Below, in pieces: positions 1-4,468 of a DNA stretch of 13,215 bases. Positions within the stretch are counted from its first letter, which is position 1. Every line of letters begins with the position of its first letter. A program made the position numbers and the translations under genes. A model generated the notes under the pieces. It did no database searches, had not been told where the DNA came from, and saw only the letters and a program-made list of their open reading frames with translations. This stretch comes from Pseudomonadota bacterium (GTDB lineage Bacteria > Pseudomonadota > Gammaproteobacteria > Xanthomonadales > Rhodanobacteraceae): the NCBI GenBank assembly GCA_021787175.1, contig JAJYMF010000136.1:1-13215 (forward strand), in the 5' to 3' direction.

Positions 1-1
1 C

Positions 2-499
2 GCGCTGGTGCGCCGCGGTGCGCACATCGGCCGCGACGCGGTGCTGATGCCGAGCTACGTCAACATCGGCGCTTACGTCGGGCCGGGAACGATGGTCGAC
101 ACCTGGGCCACCGTCGGCTCCTGCGCGCAGATCGGCGCGCACGTGCACCTGTCCGGCGGCGTCGGCATCGGCGGCGTGCTGGAGCCCTTGCAGGCCGCGC
201 CCACCATCATCGAGGACGACTGTTTCATCGGCGCGCGCTCGGAGGTGGTCGAGGGCGTGATCGTCGAGCGCGGCAGCGTGATCGGCATGGGCGTGTTTCT
301 CGGCCAGTCCACGCGCATCTACGACCGCGTCAGCGGCACGGTGAGCTACGGCCGCGTGCCCGCCGGCAGCGTGGTGGTGGCCGGCAGCCTGCCCGCGGCG
401 GACGGCAGCCACAGCCTGTACGCAGCGGTGATCGTCAAGCGCGTGGACGCAAAGACCCGCGCCAAGACCGGCATCAACGAACTCTTGCGGGGCGACTGA
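2..499 (+). CDS. dapD: 2,3,4,5-tetrahydropyridine-2,6-dicarboxylate N-succinyltransferase, C-terminal part (5' end outside window)
   Basis: Cytoplasmic enzyme of the succinylase branch of lysine/diaminopimelate synthesis; it transfers succinyl from succinyl-CoA to tetrahydrodipicolinate. The 165 visible residues are the left-handed beta-helix and C-terminal domain of a protein usually about 270-280 residues long, so roughly the first 110 residues lie upstream. Visible family signatures are VRRGAHIG, MPSYVNIGAYV, TMVDTWATVGSCAQIG, the LSGGVGIGGVLEP segment and ARSEVVEGVIVE, with hexapeptide-repeat spacing. The acidic residues in VDTWA and SEVVEG belong to the conserved active-site blocks of the family. 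The reading frame is open from base 2; the GTG at base 8 is an internal Val codon and not the start. The gene ends NELLRGD, stop at 497-499. It is followed after 45 bp by two ArsC-like genes. Identification is near certain. Confidence 0.97.
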   Translation, partial: ALVRRGAHIGRDAVLMPSYVNIGAYVGPGTMVDTWATVGSCAQIGAHVHLSGGVGIGGVLEPLQAAPTIIEDDCFIGARSEVVEGVIVERGSVIGMGVFLGQSTRIYDRVSGTVSYGRVPAGSVVVAGSLPAADGSHSLYAAVIVKRVDAKTRAKTGINELLRGD

Positions 500-544
500 G
501 GGTGCTGCGACGGCGCATCCGGTAGCGCATCGACGGAGAATCCC

Positions 545-895
545 ATGAGCGTCGAACTGTACGGACTGGACCACTGCGGCACCTGCACCAAGGCCCGCGA
601 CTGGCTGGACGCGCACCAGATCAGGCACCGCTTCAGCGATTACCGCGAACATCCGATCGCCCCGGCCACGCTCAAGGCCTGGGCGAAGACGCTGGGCTGG
701 GAGAAGCTCGTCAACCGCGCCAGCACCACCTGGCGCGGACTCAGCGATGCTCAGAAGGCGGCGTCGAGCGACGCCGAATGGCTGGCACTGATCAAGGCAT
801 TCCCGGCCCTGGTCAAGCGCCCGGTCGTGGTCCACGACGGAGCGGTCAGCGTCGGCTTCAGCGAAAAGAAATTCGCCGAACGGTTCGGGGTCTGA
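545..895 (+). CDS. ArsC/Spx/YffB-family small reductase-like protein (copy 1)
   Basis: A 116-residue thioredoxin-fold protein of the ArsC/Spx/MgsR superfamily, closest in look to the YffB-type subgroup. It has the N-terminal LYGLDHCGTCTKA motif with a CxxC pair at Cys11 and Cys14, the NRASTTWR block around residues 57-64, and the KRPVVV cis-Pro segment at about 91-96, which places Arg92 where the superfamily keeps an anion-binding arginine. It ends with VGFSEKKFAERFG, typical of the group. Members are often annotated as arsenate reductase, but the YffB-like subgroup is probably a thiol/glutathione-dependent reductase and true arsenate activity is unproven. The start ATG is preceded by GGAGAA at suitable distance. 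It lies 45 bp after dapD and 4 bp before a paralogue, so it is probably in the dapD transcript. Family assignment is strong; substrate is unknown. Confidence 0.9.
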   Translation: MSVELYGLDHCGTCTKARDWLDAHQIRHRFSDYREHPIAPATLKAWAKTLGWEKLVNRASTTWRGLSDAQKAASSDAEWLALIKAFPALVKRPVVVHDGAVSVGFSEKKFAERFGV

Positions 896-899
896 GCGC

Positions 900-1259
900 A
901 TGCGACCGGCCCTGTACGGACTTGCCTCCTGCGGCACCTGCGGCAAGGCGCTGCGCTGGCTGCAGCGCTTCGGGCCTGCATTCGATTTCGTCGATCTGCT
1001 TGCCGCGCGCCCGGACGCCGACACCCTGCGCGCCTGGGCCGCCGCCGCGGGCGGCTGGGAGGCGCTGGTGGATCGCGGCGGCGCGGCCTGGCAGCGCCTG
1101 CTTCCGGCGCGCCGCCATCCCGCCGGCGATCCCGAATGGACCCTGTTGATCCGCGAACACCCCGGCGTGCTGCGGCATCCCTTGGCGTGGCTGGAGGACG
1201 GCCGTATCGGCCTTGGCTTCAGCGGCGGCCAGTATGAAAAACTGTTCGGCAAATCCTGA
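900..1259 (+). CDS. ArsC/Spx/YffB-family small reductase-like protein (copy 2, diverged)
   Basis: A 119-residue protein that aligns end to end with the gene just upstream. It has LYGLASCGTCGKAL with the CxxC pair at Cys11/Cys14, a WEALVDRGGAAWQRL block in place of NRASTTWRGL, LRHPLAW in place of KRPVVV (Arg92 kept), and a C-terminus IGLGFSGGQYEKLFG. The two genes thus look like an old tandem duplication in which copy 2 has lost the Asn-Arg and STTWR residues while keeping both cysteines and the arginine. The gene starts 4 bases after the stop of copy 1 with no strong Shine-Dalgarno sequence, so translation is probably coupled. It also has more Ala, Arg and Gly. Function is not known; a changed substrate is an inference from the altered pocket motif. 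Confidence 0.87.
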   Translation: MRPALYGLASCGTCGKALRWLQRFGPAFDFVDLLAARPDADTLRAWAAAAGGWEALVDRGGAAWQRLLPARRHPAGDPEWTLLIREHPGVLRHPLAWLEDGRIGLGFSGGQYEKLFGKS

Positions 1260-1342
1260 CGGGGCAGCCCCCGCTCCCGCCAGCCGCAATCGGCGATGCG
1301 CGGATTTTCCAGCAAATCCCCAACCGGTCCGTACTTGCGTAT

Positions 1343-1363
1343 TGATATCTTTATGATATCTTT
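1343..1363 (+). promoter_or_regulatory. AT-rich tandem repeat upstream of the SPFH gene (candidate operator/promoter)
   Basis: TGATATCTTT occurs at 1343-1352 and again at 1354-1363, exactly 11 bp apart, one helical turn. Each copy contains the palindrome GATATC. The segment 1336-1370 is strikingly AT-rich in a GC-rich window and lies 25-45 bp before the SPFH start codon, the expected place for a promoter. I could not fit a convincing pair of -35 and -10 boxes. Ribbon-helix-helix proteins bind tandem sites at this spacing and one is encoded two genes downstream, so autoregulation is a reasonable inference. Confidence 0.45.
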
Positions 1364-1387
1364 CATTTACCACTCGGGGGATCTGCC

Positions 1388-2257
1388 ATGAACGAACGCA
1401 AGGGTCTTTCGCTGTCCGGCATTCCGATGCTGCTGGTTTCGCTGCTGGCCCTGCTCGGCATCGCCGCACTGTTCTTCGACGGGCTCACCCGCCAGGACGC
1501 CGGCGCCGGCATCAGCGCCGTGGTGCTGTTTACGCTGTGGATGTTCCTCAACAAGGGTTTCTTCCAGGTGCAGCCCAACCAGGGTCAGGTGCTGCAGCTG
1601 TTCGGCCGCTACGCCGGCACCGCGCGCGACGAGGGCCTGCGCTGGACCAACCCGTTCTACGCCAAGCGCAGCTTGAGCCTGCGCGTGCGCAACTTCGAAT
1701 CGTCCAAGCTCAAGGTCAACGACTTCGACGGCAACCCGATCGAGATCGCCGCCGTGGTGGTCTGGCAGGTGGTCGACACCTACGAGGCGGCGTTCCAGGT
1801 CGACAACTACGAGAACTACGTGCAGATCCAGTCCGAATCCGCGCTGCGGCAGATGGCCCAGAGCTATCCCTACGACGCGCACGACGACAGCAAGCCTTCG
1901 CTGCGCAGCCACGGCGAGGAGATCAACAACCACCTGCGCGACGAGATCCAGACCCGCCTCGGCAAGGCCGGCGTGCAGGTGGTCGAGGCGCGCATCAGCC
2001 ACCTCGCCTACGCCGCCGAGATCGCCCAGGCCATGCTGCAGCGCCAGCAGGCCGGCGCGATCATCGCCGCGCGCACGCGCATCGTCGAAGGCGCGGTCAG
2101 CATGGTCGAGATGGCCCTGCAGCGGCTCGAGCAGGGCGGCCAGGTCAAGCTCGACGAGGAGCGCAAGGCGGCGATGGTCTCCAACCTGCTGGTCGTGCTG
2201 TGCGGCGAACGCGGCACCCAGCCGGTGGTCAATACCGGCACGCTTTACAACGGCTGA
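1388..2257 (+). CDS. SPFH/band-7 domain membrane protein
   Basis: A 289-residue stomatin/prohibitin/flotillin/HflK-type protein. Two hydrophobic segments at about residues 11-30 and 39-56 anchor the N-terminus in the inner membrane. The SPFH domain follows from about residue 57 (FFQVQPNQGQVLQLFG) through the VRNFESSKLKVND and GNPIEIAAVVVWQV strands, the YVQIQSESALR helix and the VQVVEARISHLAYAAEIAQ core, to the charged helix LQRQQAGAIIAAR at about 216-228. No protease motif is present. Family members oligomerise and organise membrane microdomains or guard membrane proteases; the role here is unknown. The start ATG is preceded by GGGGGA. The gene heads a close set with a micro-protein (11-bp gap) and an RHH protein (ATGA overlap beyond), suggesting one transcript. 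The AT-rich repeats upstream are the likely control region. Confidence 0.9.
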   Translation: MNERKGLSLSGIPMLLVSLLALLGIAALFFDGLTRQDAGAGISAVVLFTLWMFLNKGFFQVQPNQGQVLQLFGRYAGTARDEGLRWTNPFYAKRSLSLRVRNFESSKLKVNDFDGNPIEIAAVVVWQVVDTYEAAFQVDNYENYVQIQSESALRQMAQSYPYDAHDDSKPSLRSHGEEINNHLRDEIQTRLGKAGVQVVEARISHLAYAAEIAQAMLQRQQAGAIIAARTRIVEGAVSMVEMALQRLEQGGQVKLDEERKAAMVSNLLVVLCGERGTQPVVNTGTLYNG

Positions 2258-2268
2258 GGGCCGGCGTC

Positions 2269-2385
2269 ATGGCGTTTTCGGAAAGCCTGCAACAGGCACT
2301 GCCGCTCGCGGTCATCAGCATGCCGCTGTTCCTGCTGGGCTACGTCACGCGAGCGCTACCGCAATCCGCCGCGGGATCCGCATGA
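2269..2385 (+). CDS. 38-residue single-span membrane micro-protein (proposed)
   Basis: A very short reading frame that starts MAFSESLQQALPLAVISM and continues with a hydrophobic stretch, about residues 10-27 (LPLAVISMPLFLLGYV), ending TRALPQSAAGSA. A GAGGG sequence lies about 10 bases before the ATG. The gene begins 11 bp after the SPFH stop, and its own stop overlaps the start of the RHH gene in an ATGA. This packing and the single transmembrane helix are the evidence for it being real. It could be a small partner of the SPFH oligomer. No family was recognised, and its shortness leaves doubt. Confidence 0.55.
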   Translation: MAFSESLQQALPLAVISMPLFLLGYVTRALPQSAAGSA

Positions 2386-2564
2386 GCGCTGACAAAAAGG
2401 CCTATCCGCTGCGCATTAACGCCGAAGTGCTGAACGCGGTGCAGCGCTGGGCCGACGACGAACTGCGCAGCCTCAACGCGCAGATCGAGTACGTGTTGCG
2501 CGAAGCGTTGCGCAAGGCCGGACGCTTGCCCGACAGTGCATCGCGCAAGCGCGTCAGCGATTGA
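2382..2564 (+). CDS. Arc-type ribbon-helix-helix DNA-binding protein
   Basis: A 60-residue protein with the Arc/MetJ fold: a short N-terminal beta strand (about residues 7-12, AYPLRI), helix A (about 14-27, AEVLNAVQRWADDE) and helix B (about 30-45, SLNAQIEYVLREALRK). The turn RSLNAQIEYVLREA is the classic Arc-family signature. The basic tail (SRKRVSD) may contact DNA. Such proteins act as dimers, inserting the paired strands in the major groove, often at tandem operators. Its ATG overlaps the preceding micro-gene stop as ATGA, so translation is coupled. No toxin gene follows, so it is more likely an operon regulator than an antitoxin. The 11-bp tandem repeats before the SPFH gene are the obvious candidate target. 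Confidence 0.82.
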   Translation: MSADKKAYPLRINAEVLNAVQRWADDELRSLNAQIEYVLREALRKAGRLPDSASRKRVSD

Positions 2565-2601
2565 TCCGACCAGTGCCTGCCCTTCGAACGGGACACCGAC
2601 C

Positions 2602-2798
2602 GTGGCTGCGTGGGACTACAAAGTATTGACGCTGTGCCGCAAGCCGGACTTCACCGAGTCGCTCAGTGCAACCATGCCGGACGACGAATCGCTGCTGAGC
2701 ACAATGGCACCCCTCGGCGCCCAAGGCTGGGAATGGGTCTGCGTCCTGCGCGCACCCCCGACACTGGCGTTACCCTGTTCTTCAAGCGCCCGCGCTGA
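2602..2798 (+). pseudogene. DUF4177-like short gene broken by a one-base shift
   Basis: The first frame, from GTG 2602, reads VAAWDYKVLTL, then a polar stretch, then LLSTMAPLGAQGWEWVCVLRAP. Aromatic YKVL near the start and a LGxxGWEwV block are the look of the small DUF4177-like family, whose members usually end in a strand with FF/FYRP or similar. That ending (DTGVTLFFKRPR, then stop) exists here, but one frame away, beginning at 2760. The shift falls at a run of five C (2755-2759); one extra C would restore a 65-residue protein ending at 2798. This may be a sequencing or assembly error, a real pseudogene, or recoding. It lies 37 bp after the RHH gene. Family assignment is tentative because I rely on motif look only. 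Confidence 0.5.
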
Positions 2799-2842
2799 GC
2801 GGGTGTTCCGGTCCCTCGCAGGCCCACGACGGAGGAAGGACG

Positions 2843-3073
2843 ATGAAAACACGGTCTTTGCTGATCACCGCGCTCGGTCTCGGTGCGGCGCTGCTGGCGG
2901 GTGCTCCCGCACTGGCATCCGCGGTGGCGAACCGGTCCGTGCTGCCGGCACCGGCGCCCTGCCGCAACGTGATCGTGCCGGTGACCTTCGGCAAGCAGGT
3001 GGTCGGCCTGCAGTTCAGCTACGACGCCCAGGGCGCGGTCGCCGGCCTGCATCGGGTACCGCCGCCGGCCTGA
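2843..3073 (+). CDS. Small exported protein of unknown function
   Basis: A 76-residue protein with a clear signal peptide: basic start MKTR, hydrophobic core LLITALGLGAALLAG, and a likely signal peptidase I site after about residue 25-27 (APALASA). The mature part is about 50 residues, contains one cysteine (PCRNVIVPVTFG) and ends GAVAGLHRVPPPA. A strong Shine-Dalgarno sequence, GGAGGAAGG at 2831-2839, sits just before the ATG and supports the start. The mature part resembles no family I recognise; it is probably periplasmic. A small dyad (CGGAC, loop, GTCCG at 3088-3101) follows the stop but lacks a T tract. Confidence 0.75.
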   Translation: MKTRSLLITALGLGAALLAGAPALASAVANRSVLPAPAPCRNVIVPVTFGKQVVGLQFSYDAQGAVAGLHRVPPPA

Positions 3074-3117
3074 CCTGGGCATGACCGCGGACCCGCGTCC
3101 GACTTCCCCCGCCCATC

Positions 3118-3684
3118 ATGGAGCACTCGCACCCTGCCCCGCCGCCGCGCAGCGCCGATCGTTCGGCGCTGCTGCGGCGCGCGCGCGCATTGGGAGTGCC
3201 CGCCGACTATGGCCGCACGCGTGGGCTGCCGCCGGTCCGTGAACCGCAGCGGCTGAGCTTCATCGGCCACGACGTCCACGGCCGCCCGCAGTGGCTGGCA
3301 CCGCGTGCGGCCGCCGCGCTGCGGCGCCTGCGCGCCGCGGCCGCGGCCGACAGCGTCGCGATCGATCTGGTGTCGGCCTTTCGCACGGTCGAGTACCAGC
3401 TCGGCATCCTCGAACGCAAACGCGCGCGCGGGCAATCAATCGACGAGATCCTGCGCGTCAGCGCGGCGCCGGGTTACAGTGAGCATCACTCCGGACGCGC
3501 CGTGGACCTGGGCGCGCCGGGATTCGCGCCACTGGAAGAAGCCTTCGAGCACTCGCCCGCATTCGCCTGGCTGCAGCAGCATGCGGCGGACTTCGGTTTC
3601 GGGCTGTCGTACCCGCGCGGCAATGCGCACGGGATTGCGTATGAGCCCTGGCACTGGTGCTGGCATTCGCAACATTCGACATGA
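3118..3684 (+). CDS. M15B-family (VanY-type) zinc D,D-carboxypeptidase/dipeptidase-like protein
   Basis: A 188-residue protein with the full catalytic signature of M15 peptidases. SEHHSGRAVDLG at 121-132 fits SxHxxGxAxD, giving zinc ligands His123 and Asp130. EPWHWCW at 176-182 supplies the catalytic Glu176 and third zinc ligand His179. The SAFRTVEYQ strand-helix at 86-94 is also typical. The family cleaves D-Ala-D-Ala type bonds of peptidoglycan precursors or stem peptides. No signal peptide is visible: the N-terminus is MEHSHPAPPPRSADRS. An upstream in-frame stop at 3082-3084 rules out a longer N-terminus except through a rare start. No good ribosome binding site precedes the ATG. The protein may act in the cytoplasm, or its true export route is not apparent. 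Family call is strong; substrate is inferred. Confidence 0.9.
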   Translation: MEHSHPAPPPRSADRSALLRRARALGVPADYGRTRGLPPVREPQRLSFIGHDVHGRPQWLAPRAAAALRRLRAAAAADSVAIDLVSAFRTVEYQLGILERKRARGQSIDEILRVSAAPGYSEHHSGRAVDLGAPGFAPLEEAFEHSPAFAWLQQHAADFGFGLSYPRGNAHGIAYEPWHWCWHSQHST

Positions 3685-3741
3685 ACCATCCATGGTGCGT
3701 GGCACCGGCCCGCACATCCTTGTGCGTGCGCTCGCCGGAGC

Positions 3742-3764
3742 GCGATCTGCCACCGGCAGATCGC
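3742..3764. repeat. Perfect 10-bp inverted repeat with 3-base loop
   Basis: GCGATCTGCC at 3742-3751, loop ACC, and GGCAGATCGC at 3755-3764 form a perfect stem. A second, outer pair GCCGG (3734-3738) and CCGGC (3772-3776) flanks it. No T tract follows on either strand, so it is not a standard intrinsic terminator. It lies 58 bp past the M15 stop and could be an RNA-stabilising hairpin, a REP-like relic or a protein site. Structure certain, role unknown. Confidence 0.6.
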
Positions 3765-3904
3765 AAACGCACCGGCTCGCCCGTGGCACTGGTGCTAGCA
3801 CGCACGCTGAGCCTGGCCCGAATCACCCAGGGTGCAGAAATACTTTTCCGGATAAGGAATGGTCGAGCGCCAGCCGCCGTCCAAACGAAGCGCCCCAAGG
3901 ATTC

Positions 3905-3920
3905 ATTACGCATTTGTAAT
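3905..3920. promoter_or_regulatory. AT-rich dyad upstream of the lipoprotein gene
   Basis: ATTAC (3905-3909), a 6-base gap and GTAAT (3916-3920) form a small dyad in an AT-rich island about 60-75 bp before the lipoprotein start. The position fits an operator or promoter element. There is no direct evidence of function and the arms are short, so chance is possible. Confidence 0.3.
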
Positions 3921-3980
3921 TTGCGCGTTGCACGGCCAGCCCATCCAATTAGTCTTGCCCACGGGGGGACGTGAAGGGCC

Positions 3981-4466
3981 ATGGGCAGGACCGCAAGTTC
4001 AGCAGGGATCGCGCGCATTGCGCTGGCGGGAGCCATCGCCTCCTTGGCGGCGTGCGCCGCTGCGAGAGTTCCTGTCGATGCCGCACCCCAAATGTCGCTG
4101 CCGCTCGCGGAGCAGAGTGCGCAACTCGGTCTGCGCGTGAAGTCGCGCGAACTCACCGATCGCAGCGTCAATCTCGTCGTCGAGCTGATGGTGCGCGCGC
4201 CCATCACGGGCGTCAGCATCACGGTGGACGCCGAAGACCCGGGATTGGACGTCGCCCCGCGCCGCTGCGATTTCCGCGTGCTGGCCCCCCCGATCGTGGC
4301 GCACGCCATGCACCCCCCCTATCCCTTGCCCGCCATCCCATTGTGCAGCCTCGTACTCAGTGCAGTGGCGGGCGGGCGTTATCCGGTGACGCTGCGCGTG
4401 CGCGACGCCTCGGGCCGCGATCTTGTTGCACCCATCCACACCGTCATCGACATCAAGGGGAGTTGA
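3981..4466 (+). CDS. Small lipoprotein, probable beta-rich domain, partner of the downstream propeller protein
   Basis: A 161-residue protein with a lipoprotein signal: basic and hydrophobic N-terminus (RIALAGAIASLAAC) and a lipobox LAAC with lipidated Cys25. The mature part alternates polar and hydrophobic residues (RSVNLVVELMVRAP, ITGVSITVDAEDPG, GGRYPVTLRVRDASG), suggesting an immunoglobulin-like beta sandwich. Cys96 and Cys122 may form a disulfide. No family was recognised. The start ATG follows GAAGGG at rather short distance. Its stop is 2 bases before the start of the large beta-propeller gene, whose ribosome binding site lies inside this coding end, so the two are co-transcribed and probably translationally coupled. 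It may help secretion, folding or surface placement of that protein; this is inference from context. Confidence 0.82.
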   Translation: MGRTASSAGIARIALAGAIASLAACAAARVPVDAAPQMSLPLAEQSAQLGLRVKSRELTDRSVNLVVELMVRAPITGVSITVDAEDPGLDVAPRRCDFRVLAPPIVAHAMHPPYPLPAIPLCSLVLSAVAGGRYPVTLRVRDASGRDLVAPIHTVIDIKGS

Positions 4467-4468
4467 GC

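Larger units (their letters stand above)
3685..3980. other. 296-bp gene-free stretch with several dyads
   Basis: No credible gene is seen on either strand here; the open frames lack ribosome binding sites and read like GC-rich noise. The stretch has several dyads: GGTGC/GCACC at 3694-3706, a perfect 10-bp stem at 3742-3764, the 10-bp palindrome GTGCTAGCAC at 3792-3801, and an AT-rich dyad ATTAC-6-GTAAT at 3905-3920. The segment 3836-3925 is less GC-rich than its surroundings and probably holds the promoter of the lipoprotein/propeller unit, but no clear -35/-10 pair could be set. Confidence 0.6.

Noticed and set aside
545..1259. Arsenic resistance operon
   Set aside because: The genes are YffB/Spx-like ArsC-fold proteins after dapD, with no arsR, arsB/acr3 or arsH nearby.
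1261..1271. Terminator after the second ArsC-like gene (GGGG-CAG-CCCC)
   Set aside because: The stem is only 4 bp and no T tract follows.
2382..2798. Toxin-antitoxin pair (RHH antitoxin plus following gene)
   Set aside because: The following frame resembles DUF4177 and not any toxin fold I know (RelE, MazF, PIN, HipA), it is broken, and it is separated by 37 bp.
2536..3084. Single 182-codon gene spanning from the RHH gene end to 3084
   Set aside because: It would overlap the RHH gene and the small exported protein, which has a strong ribosome binding site and signal peptide. Only its 2602-2760 segment carries family-like sequence.
3458..4309. Long - strand open frame (283 codons) across the M15 gene end and the lipoprotein gene
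   Set aside because: It runs antisense to two well-supported genes, has no ribosome binding site and no recognisable motif, and has the Arg/Ser/Ala-rich look of a GC-rich shadow frame.
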